Positions 1 through 7,389 of a stretch of 40,210 nt of DNA are shown piece by piece. Both the position numbers and the translations under genes were made by a program. The notes under the pieces are model-generated. The model worked only from the letters and a program-made list of their open reading frames with translations, had not been told where the DNA came from and ran no database searches. This stretch comes from an uncultured Alphaproteobacteria bacterium (GTDB lineage Bacteria > Pseudomonadota > Alphaproteobacteria > RF32 > CAG-239): positions 1-40,210 of the forward strand of contig CALXUQ010000012.1 in the NCBI GenBank assembly GCA_944391725.1, given 5' to 3'. Numbering within the stretch: the first letter of the stretch is position 1; each line of letters opens with the position of its first letter.

Positions 1-49
1 CATGATATATACATAGCGCTCAAGGTGTACATCTTGCTGCAATGAATTC

Positions 50-520
50 ATATATAATGATAAGGGCGAGCCGATATATCGGATTAGTGCCAAAAATGAT
101 AAAGAAAAAAAAGTCACCATTGAGCAAGATGTTGACAACCAAGGCACCACCGATTTACAAACCGTCGTCGCCAAACTGGCCTTGCAGTATAATCAGGTCA
201 AATTTTGTGCCGCCCGCATGGAAGTTTTTGACGGCAAACGCCGTTATGACGTCATCTTCAAAGATGAAGGACAAGATACCCTGCCCGCCACCGAAAAAAG
301 CCCTTTTTCCGGTGCTGCTTCCAAATGCTCCATGTATATTGATAAGTTAGGTGAACAAGGCGATGATTTGCTTTGGGAATTGACCAAAGACCGCCCGATA
401 TATTTTTGGATTATGCAAGATAAAAAGACCAAAGTTCCGTTTATTGCCAAGATAAAGATTGATGATACCCCGCTTGGTGAACTTGAGGTCCATACAACAA
501 GTGTTGAGATAAAGGAATAA
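50..520 (+). pseudogene. DUF3108-family protein, C-terminal part, 5' end disrupted
   Basis: The reading frame ending at 520 encodes a C-terminal DUF3108-like segment. It has the family pattern of a Cys followed by VFDGKRRYDV, then a second conserved Cys (KCSMYI) and a final VPFIAKI plus GELEVHT strand. Coding character is clear from about position 86 (GEPIYRIS) onward, but no good start exists: this frame has a stop at 14-16, frame 1 has one at 43-45 and frame 3 has one at 3-5. A frame change near the TA-rich run at 50-65 would join an open stretch of frame 3 (6-50) to this frame, which suggests a frameshift, decay or sequence error. DUF3108 proteins are usually exported, with unknown function. 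The stop lies 4 nt before the next gene, so the two were probably co-transcribed. Confidence 0.55.
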
Positions 521-524
521 GAAG

Positions 525-1931
525 ATGAAACATACCCACGCCGAACTCCTTTTACCGGCCGGATCACTGGTCAAACTAAAAACCGCCATTTTGTATGGAG
601 CCGATGCCGTTTATGCCGGAACGCCCGACATGTGCCTCCGCGCTCAGTCCAAAATGACCATGGAAGACCTCAAAGAAGGCATTGAGTTTGTGCACCAAAA
701 AGGCAAAAAAATCTACCTCACGCTAAACCTGTTTATGCATAATTCTGACGTCAAAAAACTGCCGCAGTTTGTAGATACCTTAAGAGAGCTAAAACCCGAC
801 GGAGTGTTAATTGCCGACCCCGGAGTTTTTGACTATGTCAAAGAACACGCTCCCGAGCTCAACCGCTTTGTTTCCACTCAAGCCAATATCTGTTCGTCTT
901 TAGCCGTAAAGTTCTGGCAAAAACAAGGCGCCAAGCTGTGCGTGTTGGGACGAGAGGTAACTTTTGCCGAAATGCAAGAAATCCGCCAAGATTGTCCCGA
1001 TATTTTGCTTGAATGTTTTATGCACGGCGCCATGTGTATGTCTTATTCCGGCCGCTGTCTGATATCCAATTATTTGGCCGACCGCAGTGCCAATCAGGGC
1101 AAATGCGCCCACTGCTGCCGTTGGCATTACAAACTTCACCTCCGGCTCAAAGACGGCAACATCAAAGAAATTGAGATAAACGAGCAAAACAAAGATGCTT
1201 TTGAGTTTTTACTGGAAGAAGAATTCCGCCCCGGAGAATATTATGAAGTTGTTGAAGACGAGCACGGCGGATATATATTGAACTCCAAAGATATGTGCCT
1301 AATGCCAAGGTTAAACGATTTACTGTCAATTGGCATGGATTCACTCAAAGTCGAAGGAAGAAATAAGACTGAATATTATACCGGCGTAGTCGCCAGAGCT
1401 TACCGCCAAGCCATTGATGATTATTATAATAAGCCCGAAAGTTGGGATTATCAAAAATACATGGGCGAATTAGATACCTTGCAAAATCGGGGCTATTGCT
1501 TAGGCTTTCACGATGGCAAATTGACTAACATATCGCAAAACTATGAATATACCCGCACTTTAGGCGATTGGCTTTTTGCCGGCTCCATTATCGAGTGGCA
1601 AGGAGATGACGCGATTTTTGAAATCCGCAATTATATTAACTCGGGAGAGTTTATCGAGTTTTTAGTTCCGGGTAGTTTGGATAATATCCGCTTGAGCCTA
1701 TCTGAGTTTGAAGATGCCGTGAGCGGTGAGATTACACCCCGCGTTTCTGCCGGACAAAACAAACAGATACGCATTCGCCCTCAAGCTTGGGATAAGGATA
1801 TTAAAGAGATTAAAAAGCTGTTGCCGCAATATTCGATAGCGCGCAAACCGGGAATTTTGAACTCCGAAAGCGCCGAGATGTTAGGACATAAAAAAGCTGA
1901 GTTTGAAATCCTCTGCCATCATAAAGCATAA
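525..1931 (+). CDS. trhP: U32 family protein, TrhP (YegQ)-like tRNA hydroxylation factor
   Basis: A 468-residue U32 family protein, close in length to E. coli TrhP/YegQ (about 450). It opens with the family's LLLPAGS and YGADAVYAG motifs. The core signature is MHGAMCMSYSGRC at residues 166-178, followed by NQGKCAHCCRW, which gives cysteines at 171, 178, 194 and 198; another Cys sits in SKDMCLMPRL. TrhP takes part in prephenate-dependent 5-hydroxyuridine formation at wobble U34 of tRNA, and related U32 proteins carry Fe-S clusters on such cysteines. Peptidase is the old family label. RlhA and UbiU are other U32 branches, but the length and the YSGRC / NQG.C.. RW spacing fit the TrhP branch best. 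The start is 4 nt after the preceding stop. Confidence 0.8.
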   Translation: MKHTHAELLLPAGSLVKLKTAILYGADAVYAGTPDMCLRAQSKMTMEDLKEGIEFVHQKGKKIYLTLNLFMHNSDVKKLPQFVDTLRELKPDGVLIADPGVFDYVKEHAPELNRFVSTQANICSSLAVKFWQKQGAKLCVLGREVTFAEMQEIRQDCPDILLECFMHGAMCMSYSGRCLISNYLADRSANQGKCAHCCRWHYKLHLRLKDGNIKEIEINEQNKDAFEFLLEEEFRPGEYYEVVEDEHGGYILNSKDMCLMPRLNDLLSIGMDSLKVEGRNKTEYYTGVVARAYRQAIDDYYNKPESWDYQKYMGELDTLQNRGYCLGFHDGKLTNISQNYEYTRTLGDWLFAGSIIEWQGDDAIFEIRNYINSGEFIEFLVPGSLDNIRLSLSEFEDAVSGEITPRVSAGQNKQIRIRPQAWDKDIKEIKKLLPQYSIARKPGILNSESAEMLGHKKAEFEILCHHKA

Positions 1932-1988
1932 TTAGTTATCTCTCGTTTATAATAGCGTCATCCCTCAAGTACGTTAACATTATTTAGA

Positions 1989-2027
1989 GTCATCCCTCGT
2001 TTTTCGCAGAAAAACGTCAAGGGATCT
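1989..2027 (+). repeat. REP-like palindrome copy 1
   Basis: A 39-nt hairpin. Arm ATCCCT (1992-1997) pairs with AGGGAT (2020-2025), and CGTTTTTC (1998-2005) pairs with GAAAAACG (2009-2016) around a 3-nt loop. It begins GTCA and ends TCAAGGGATCT, the same frame as the copies at 2120 and 2200. The layout resembles the GTCATCC...GGATCT intergenic palindromes common in alphaproteobacteria, with a different stem sequence. Confidence 0.7.
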
Positions 2028-2119
2028 ACGAATTAATTTAAGCAACCGGTACTTAGATAGCATCGCGGATACAAGGCACATACGCCAAGCAACTAACCCG
2101 CCGCGCACCAGCCGTGCTG

Positions 2120-2159
2120 GTCATTCCTCGTTTTCTGATAAGAAAACGTCAAGGAATCT
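2120..2159 (+). repeat. REP-like palindrome copy 2
   Basis: A 40-nt hairpin. ATTCCT (2123-2128) pairs with AGGAAT (2152-2157), and CGTTTTCT (2129-2136) pairs with AGAAAACG (2141-2148). Relative to copy 1, the outer stem changes C to T on the left and G to A on the right, which keeps the pairing. Confidence 0.7.
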
Positions 2160-2199
2160 TCAAATTTTTTTATACTTTCCAAACATTTAACAAACTCGA

Positions 2200-2237
2200 A
2201 GCCCCCTTGATGGCTGTTGCCACAGCCAAGGGGTGAC
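2200..2237 (-). repeat. REP-like palindrome copy 3, divergent and inverted
   Basis: Read on the minus strand this 38-nt hairpin starts GTCACCCC and ends TCAAGGGGGCT, the same frame as copies 1 and 2, but with GGCTGT/ACAGCC as inner stem instead of the GTTTT/AAAAC stem. Length, the conserved GTCA start and the TCAAGG segment argue for common origin. Confidence 0.5.
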
Positions 2238-2240
2238 ATT

Positions 2241-2283
2241 TGTAAAAAAGAACTCCGCAGAGCGCTTTCGCCACTCTGCGGAG
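2241..2283 (-). terminator. Intrinsic terminator of the 2333-5248 gene
   Basis: A ten-base-pair stem, CTCCGCAGAG (2253-2262) with CTCTGCGGAG (2274-2283). On the minus strand it is followed by TTCTTTTTT. Confidence 0.85.
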
Positions 2284-2332
2284 CATCGGAGAAAGAAAAA
2301 ACATAATAATACCTGTTACCCAAACTTGGTTA

Positions 2333-5248
2333 TTATTTAACCTCAAACCCGAGGACACACCTGACGGACTCATTGCTGACCTTAACGTAGTCGTACACAT
2401 TGCCGCCACCGGCGTACACTACCCACGCGTCGTTTTTGGAAGACTCGGACGAAGACCAATACACATCATTCAGTATAGCCGTACCTCCGGCCGCACTCAA
2501 TCCACTGTTTACGGCCGCTTTGTTTGTCGATACAGTCGCATATAGCTCCCCTTCCGCCGGTAAGTACCACTGCCCCTTAGATGTTCCTGTGGTCGTATAG
2601 TTATAGCAATATCCTGCCGCATAACTTGTGGAGCTACTTCCTAATACACTTACTATCTTAGATGTATTACTCTTACCACTAAAGTCATTCTTCGCCGTGC
2701 TAAATGAGGTAATATTTGTCAATCCTGATATATCCGTGCCATAGCCACCCCATTGCCTTGACGTATTCACCAGATTTATCGCCAATCTCGTACTGCCGTT
2801 CATATAAGAGATGACCCCGATTGGCGTCTTGCCGCTCACCTTGCACGAACTGCAAGTGTGGTCGGAATAAAGAATGTTACCTACAGAACAGGTATTGTCA
2901 CAACTTTTTTCACAAGCACCATCTTTCCACTCATAACCAGCTGCACATTGGCAAGATTGATACAATCCACCGCAAGAAACCCCCACTCCACCGGTAATAT
3001 GCGTATCATCCCCCACGGTACAGGTATATAAATAGTCATTTCCGCACAGCGTCCCCGTCCCTTCTCCATTATCTTCAAACCCTAGGACACACCTGACGTA
3101 ATAGCGGTTGCTGTACTTAAAGTAGTCGTTCGCGTAGCCGTCATTGGCGCCCACGCCCCACGCGTAGCGGCTAGAGGCCTCGGACGAAGACCAATGATAT
3201 CCACTTACAGATGTACCTCCGGCCGCACTCAATCCACTGTTTACGGCTGAATAGTTAGTATATATCGAGGCATATAGCTCCCCTGCCGCTGGTAAGTACC
3301 ACTGCCCCTTAGATGTCCCTGCAGTCGTAAAATTATAGCAATATCCTGCCGCATAACTAGATGTATAACCTAAAGCACTAACTATTATAGATGTATTACT
3401 CTTACCACTAAAGTCATTCTTCGCCGTGCTACTTGAGGTAATATTCGTCAATCCCGATATATCTGTACCAGAGCCACCCCATGCTAATTGTGTACTAACC
3501 AGATTTATCGCTAATCTCGTACTACCGCTGGCATAAGAGATAACCCCGATTGGCGTCTTGCCGCTCACATTACAAGAACTGCAGGTATAATCTGAATATA
3601 AAATATTTCCGACGGAGCATGTCTCATCACACGCCACGCACGCACCATCATACCACACATACCCACTCGCACATTGGCAAGATTGATACAATCCGCCGCA
3701 AGCCGTACCCACTCCGCCGGTAATATGCGTATCATCCCCCACGGTACAAGTGTATAAATAGTCATTTCCGCACAGCGTCCCCGTCCCATTTCCATTATCC
3801 TCAAAAGCTAGGGCACACCTGACGGACTCGTAGCCGTTCTTATAGTTCCAGGGCACACCGCCGCTCGCGACCACGCTCCACGCGCCGTTGCTCGAATACT
3901 CGGACGAAGACCAATGATATCCATCCTTTATAGCCGTACCTCCGGCCGCCTTTATACCATTGTTTACGGCTGAATAGTTAGTATATATCGGGGCATATAG
4001 CTCTCCATGTGCAGGGAGATACCAATCTCCCTTAGATGTCCCTGCAGTCGTAAAATTATAGCAATATCCTGCCGCATAACTAGATGTATCACCTAAAGCA
4101 CTAACTATTATAGATGTATTACTCTTACCGCTAAAATCTGTTGTATGTGGCGATGAACTATAATTCGTCAATCCCGATATATCTGTACGATAGCCACCCC
4201 ATTCCGTTGACGTACTTACCAGATTTATCGCTAATCTCGTACTACCGCTGGCATAAGAGATGACCCCGATAGGTGTCTTACCATCTTCTTTGGTCTTGGT
4301 ACAGGTCATATCGGAGTTCAAGACATACCCCACATCACAAGAAACTTTGACACAAGTATCATTTTCCCATACATACCCACTGCCACATTCGCCTTCTTTG
4401 ACCTTATATTTCATTCCGTCACAAGAATCACAGCTATCGCCCTTGACGTAACCCTCTGGAATTTGGCTCTCCAAATAAGGATAATCATCACACGGCGCGC
4501 AACATTCTTTGTACCACTTTTCATCGCCACGCCAACAAACTTCCGTACCGGTCTGCCCGCCTTTGTCACATTGAATAAACCCTTGCGCCGCACAATCGTT
4601 GAGTTCTTTTTGATAGCGGGTCACATTGCCACAGGCCAAACAGCTACCCCCGGTCTGATAACCTTGGGGGATTTCATCGGCTTCATACGGATAATCTGCA
4701 CACAAATTACAGCATTTTCCATACAAATCCGAATACGAACACAGTTCCGTATCATCAAGTGTCCAACCATCCTGACAATCGCTCACATAATCATTATCTT
4801 CCTCAAGGCAAGCTTTTTCCAAATCTTCCTTACACTGAAAATACAGCACCTCACCATTAGGGCACTGCGCATCGGCATATTGCGGCACTTGGCAATCATC
4901 CGGCACAATCGTATAGCCGTTATCCAAACACCACTGCCGCAAATTACATTTGATATAAGAAGAATTTTCGGGACAGCGTTCAATATTAGAATTAGGGTGA
5001 CAAATTTTGGTAGAAGTACTTTCATACCCGGCCGCTAAACATTCATCAGCTCCGCTTGGCTCAAACTGCATCGGCTTATCCTGACAGTCTGGCAAAAAAC
5101 AAATCGCCGCCTGCGCCACCACGGAAAACAACACCAGTCCGCCCACCAAACTCAAACCCGACACCACCGCCATTGCGCCTCGATAAAAGCGCAATTTTTT
5201 TAAATTTTGGCCGCAACAAAACAGGCCGGATTTTCTCTTCTCCCGCAT
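2333..5248 (-). CDS. Large secreted Cys-rich protein with three DUF1566/Lcl-type modules and hypervariable ends
   Basis: 971 residues. A hydrophobic segment at about 26-47 ending AQA-A fits an export signal with an unusually long basic n-region; AAAGG 8 nt upstream supports the first Met. Residues about 50-320 are Cys-rich with repeated DYPYE..IP.GY units. Three modules follow, starting near 323, 565 and 810. Each has GKTPIGVIS, WGG..TDISGLTN, AAGYCYN, WYLPA.GELY, WSSSE, AW and VRC motifs typical of DUF1566/Lcl_C (C-type-lectin/FGE-like) domains; Cys-rich linkers (YLYTCTVGDD) separate them. The modules are nearly identical in DNA except for a block between WSSSE and VRC (residues 451-475, 691-717, 936-961), which is hypervariable. 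A surface-displayed ligand-binding role is inferred. No partner gene is obvious, and the gene has its own terminator. Confidence 0.8.
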   Translation of the reverse strand: MREKRKSGLFCCGQNLKKLRFYRGAMAVVSGLSLVGGLVLFSVVAQAAICFLPDCQDKPMQFEPSGADECLAAGYESTSTKICHPNSNIERCPENSSYIKCNLRQWCLDNGYTIVPDDCQVPQYADAQCPNGEVLYFQCKEDLEKACLEEDNDYVSDCQDGWTLDDTELCSYSDLYGKCCNLCADYPYEADEIPQGYQTGGSCLACGNVTRYQKELNDCAAQGFIQCDKGGQTGTEVCWRGDEKWYKECCAPCDDYPYLESQIPEGYVKGDSCDSCDGMKYKVKEGECGSGYVWENDTCVKVSCDVGYVLNSDMTCTKTKEDGKTPIGVISYASGSTRLAINLVSTSTEWGGYRTDISGLTNYSSSPHTTDFSGKSNTSIIVSALGDTSSYAAGYCYNFTTAGTSKGDWYLPAHGELYAPIYTNYSAVNNGIKAAGGTAIKDGYHWSSSEYSSNGAWSVVASGGVPWNYKNGYESVRCALAFEDNGNGTGTLCGNDYLYTCTVGDDTHITGGVGTACGGLYQSCQCASGYVWYDGACVACDETCSVGNILYSDYTCSSCNVSGKTPIGVISYASGSTRLAINLVSTQLAWGGSGTDISGLTNITSSSTAKNDFSGKSNTSIIVSALGYTSSYAAGYCYNFTTAGTSKGQWYLPAAGELYASIYTNYSAVNSGLSAAGGTSVSGYHWSSSEASSRYAWGVGANDGYANDYFKYSNRYYVRCVLGFEDNGEGTGTLCGNDYLYTCTVGDDTHITGGVGVSCGGLYQSCQCAAGYEWKDGACEKSCDNTCSVGNILYSDHTCSSCKVSGKTPIGVISYMNGSTRLAINLVNTSRQWGGYGTDISGLTNITSFSTAKNDFSGKSNTSKIVSVLGSSSTSYAAGYCYNYTTTGTSKGQWYLPAEGELYATVSTNKAAVNSGLSAAGGTAILNDVYWSSSESSKNDAWVVYAGGGNVYDYVKVSNESVRCVLGFEVK
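2366..2443 (-). repeat. Hypervariable segment of module 3
   Basis: Twenty-six codons between the conserved WSSSE and VRC. The segment keeps only scaffold residues (AW, V, A, G, DY, K, SN) in common with the others. Candidate DGR-type variable region. Confidence 0.55.
3098..3178 (-). repeat. Hypervariable segment of module 2
   Basis: Twenty-seven codons in the same place as in module 3. Over the first 24 aligned codons it differs from module 3 at 23 bases: 9 at codon position 1, 8 at position 2 and 6 at position 3. The flanking DNA is almost identical. Confidence 0.55.
3824..3898 (-). repeat. Hypervariable segment of module 1
   Basis: Twenty-five codons in the same place. It is visibly GC-richer than the surrounding gene and rich in codons ending in C. 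One or two codons shorter than in the other modules, so the three variable segments also differ in length. Confidence 0.55.
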
Positions 5249-5430
5249 GGCTATAACCTTTCTTCGATTAAAAACTAGACAAAAGCTTAAATTACCTTAA
5301 AAACCTTAGATTCTCCCATTAGCGATTCTATATATAAGTAATATCATAATATATTTTTCCAAAATTTGCAATAATTTAATAGCTTACCCTAAGGATATTT
5401 GTCAAATTTCCCTCACCACCATTCACACAC

Positions 5431-5458
5431 ACAAAAAAAAGAGGCAGTTTCCTGCCTC
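5431..5458 (-). terminator. Intrinsic terminator after the 5499-5909 gene
   Basis: Stem GAGGCAG (5441-5447) with CTGCCTC (5452-5458), followed on the minus strand by a run of eight T. The rest of 5249-5498 is AT-rich and holds only the likely promoter region of the large minus-strand gene. Confidence 0.85.
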
Positions 5459-5498
5459 TTTCATCTTTGTCGTAACCCCAAGGTCTTACAACATTTTC

Positions 5499-5909
5499 TC
5501 AATTCCGGTTACAAGCCTCATTCAAATTTTTTCCCGTAAACGAGATTGTCTTTTGCTGACACTTCATCTTGTCATTGAGCTCATTCACCAGAGCAAAAAT
5601 AATTGCCAAACCAATAATCATACCTTGCGGATACACCAAGCTGAGCAAATCCGAAACATGTTCCGGAGAGCCGTATGGATGAATATAAATCACCATATAC
5701 ATAACCGCAAGATACCCAAATTTTGAAACCAAAAAACACCACACCACATTAAAGAAGACCAAAGCCCACCATAACCCGACACGGCGTTTGATTCTGTTCC
5801 ACAACAAATAAAAAACACACATTCCCTCAACCAATCCGCTTAAGATTGAAAATATCAAAATCAGCACATATCCGCAGGTATTCCACCACGAAAAAAAATC
5901 TACTTCCAT
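5499..5909 (-). CDS. Small membrane protein, unknown
   Basis: 136 residues with about four predicted membrane segments (roughly 10-32, 43-62, 64-80 and 92-110), followed by a hydrophilic tail with two Cys (KCQQ and EACN). I do not recognise the family. It starts 35 nt after the end of the 196-residue membrane protein gene at 5945-6535 on the same strand and is followed by a clear terminator, so the two are probably one transcript. No strong ribosome binding site is visible before the ATG, as for the neighbouring genes. Confidence 0.6.
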   Translation of the reverse strand: MEVDFFSWWNTCGYVLILIFSILSGLVEGMCVFYLLWNRIKRRVGLWWALVFFNVVWCFLVSKFGYLAVMYMVIYIHPYGSPEHVSDLLSLVYPQGMIIGLAIIFALVNELNDKMKCQQKTISFTGKNLNEACNRN

Positions 5910-5944
5910 AGTTTTTCTAAATTAACTGATTAAACATTTGGCAT

Positions 5945-6535
5945 TTAGGCATGTGCCCCGTCTTTTGCAACAATCTTATCCGATAAGTGATAACCACACT
6001 CTTTCAAGACATCAATTTTCCATTGCTCCAACTGCAGCTGCGGTTGGCGATCCAAGAACTTTTGCATATCCTCGCGAAAACCCTGAGCATCTTTATACAA
6101 ATACTCACCAATTTCCACCAGCATCCCGTTTTGCAACAAAAACTGCAATTTGTTCAAACTATCAGCCTCCGACAAAACATAAAGCAGTCCTTCATCGCTG
6201 ATTATTCTATTATACAAACATTTGCGCCGCCACCAAAAAAATGGCTGCATTTTGCTCAGCAGTGCTTGTCTGTCAAGGGCCAAAGCAATCGGCAAACTAC
6301 CAACCGCAAGCCACAACATTTGGGTATGCATTCCGCTTGCCCAATCTGTCAGCAGCAATAAGCCAAAACAAATCGGCAACACAACCAACGGCCGGATTAA
6401 CCAAGCGTGCTCAAGCATATGTAATCTTTTCAATTCTTGAAAAAAAACAGAGCTGGAACTGATGAAAAACATTAATACAGCGCCCATTATCACGCTATAC
6501 ACACTTTGCAAAAAACCAACATTCATTGTTTCCAT
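5945..6535 (-). CDS. Membrane protein, tandem paralogue A
   Basis: 196 residues from the ATG at 6533-6535. That start gives the same length and the same opening (ME..MN) as the paralogue at 6673-7263; a TTG two codons upstream is possible. Membrane segments lie near 12-30, 48-66 and 75-92. The cytoplasmic-looking C-terminal half carries GEYLYKDAQGF, ED.QKFLDRQ and QWKIDVLKECGY, shared with the paralogue. The family is unknown to me. The upstream sequences of the two genes are also alike (CTTATT then TATGGAA), so the duplication included the leader. Only three membrane segments and a conserved soluble tail suggest a sensor or anchor role, but this is a guess. Confidence 0.65.
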   Translation of the reverse strand: METMNVGFLQSVYSVIMGAVLMFFISSSSVFFQELKRLHMLEHAWLIRPLVVLPICFGLLLLTDWASGMHTQMLWLAVGSLPIALALDRQALLSKMQPFFWWRRKCLYNRIISDEGLLYVLSEADSLNKLQFLLQNGMLVEIGEYLYKDAQGFREDMQKFLDRQPQLQLEQWKIDVLKECGYHLSDKIVAKDGAHA

Positions 6536-6615
6536 ATACAATAAGATTAAATTAATAATTCATTTTTAGAACCGGCAACATAGCTCAATTTAATTTTTTT
6601 GTCAACATTTAACAC

Positions 6616-6645
6616 AAAAAAAAGCTCCGCCGCAGCAGAGCTTTT
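6616..6645 (-). terminator. Intrinsic terminator after paralogue B
   Basis: Stem AAAAGCTC (6620-6627) with GAGCTTTT (6638-6645), with a T run on the minus strand. It separates the two paralogues into different transcripts. Confidence 0.8.
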
Positions 6646-6672
6646 CTTTTTTTAAATTTCTTAAACATGAGT

Positions 6673-7263
6673 TTATTCCGATATAGGAATAATCTTTTCC
6701 GTGAGTTGGTAGTCACATTCCCTGAGCACCTCAATTTTCCATTCTGCAAGCTTCAGTTCTTTTTGCCGGTCCAAAAACTTTTGCAAATCCTCGTGAAAAC
6801 CTTGAGCATCTTTGTACAAATACTCACCATTATCCAGCAAAAAACCTTTACTAACCCACTGATAAAAGTTTTCTTTTGAAACCTCGCAAGTCAAAAAATT
6901 TATCACATTATTATCTTGGACATATTTGTTATACAAATACTTGCGATACATCCGCAACAGCGGTTGCATTTTTTGCAAAGCCTCCTCCCGATTAAAAGCA
7001 AGGCTCACCGGTATCACTCCGAGCATCGCCCACAAGATAAAAAAGTGCAAATTAAACATCAGCGAGAGCACCAAAAGAATGATAATCAGCGGCAACGCTA
7101 ATATCGGTGCCAGCACAATTCGCGCCAAGTTACAATCTTTGATAAGAGAAATTCTTGCCGTTTCCTGCACCCAAACTCCGCATATATCATACCATAGACT
7201 AAGGACCGCTCCGAAACAAACGCTATATACGGCTCCAACAAAATCATAATTCATCAATTCCAT
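6673..7263 (-). CDS. Membrane protein, tandem paralogue B
   Basis: 196 residues. Membrane segments lie near 10-28, 48-70 and 72-90, followed by a soluble tail that shares GEYLYKDAQGF.ED.QKFLDRQ and the WKI.VL.EC.Y.L..KI pattern with paralogue A at 5945-6535. The membrane half has diverged much more than the tail, so the tail is probably the functional part. The family is not recognised. It has its own terminator downstream and lies just downstream of the ftsZ terminator, so it is transcribed separately from the division genes. Confidence 0.65.
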   Translation of the reverse strand: MELMNYDFVGAVYSVCFGAVLSLWYDICGVWVQETARISLIKDCNLARIVLAPILALPLIIILLVLSLMFNLHFFILWAMLGVIPVSLAFNREEALQKMQPLLRMYRKYLYNKYVQDNNVINFLTCEVSKENFYQWVSKGFLLDNGEYLYKDAQGFHEDLQKFLDRQKELKLAEWKIEVLRECDYQLTEKIIPISE

Positions 7264-7340
7264 ACAAAATAAGATTAAAGATAATAATTATTTTTATGAG
7301 GTCTTAATAACACAACCCCAAATATCTGTCAACCACCAAC

Positions 7341-7366
7341 AAAAAAGCCCTGCCTCGGCAGAGCTT
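7341..7366 (-). terminator. Intrinsic terminator of the division cluster after ftsZ
   Basis: Imperfect stem AAAAGCCCTGCC with GGCAGAGCTTTT around TCG, followed by T residues on the minus strand. It ends the mraY-to-ftsZ cluster. Confidence 0.8.
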
Positions 7367-7389
7367 TTTCAACACAATTTTTAATGCGG

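Larger units (their letters stand above)
1932..2332. other. Gene-free 400-bp interval with three REP-like palindromes and a terminator
   Basis: I see no credible gene here. The interval holds two plus-oriented REP-like hairpins, one minus-oriented divergent copy, and the intrinsic terminator of the large minus-strand gene that follows. A short isolated piece of the repeat's 5' arm (GTCATCCCTCAAG) also appears near 1957. Confidence 0.7.

Noticed and set aside
4463-5038. 191-residue plus-strand frame opposite the large secreted protein
   Set aside because: A shadow of the Cys-rich N-terminal part on the other strand; repetitive Ile/Thr composition and no ribosome site.
5499-7263. DGR accessory (avd) or reverse transcriptase genes near the variable protein
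   Set aside because: These are short membrane proteins; no RT motif such as YxDD with the right surroundings occurs in any frame I read.
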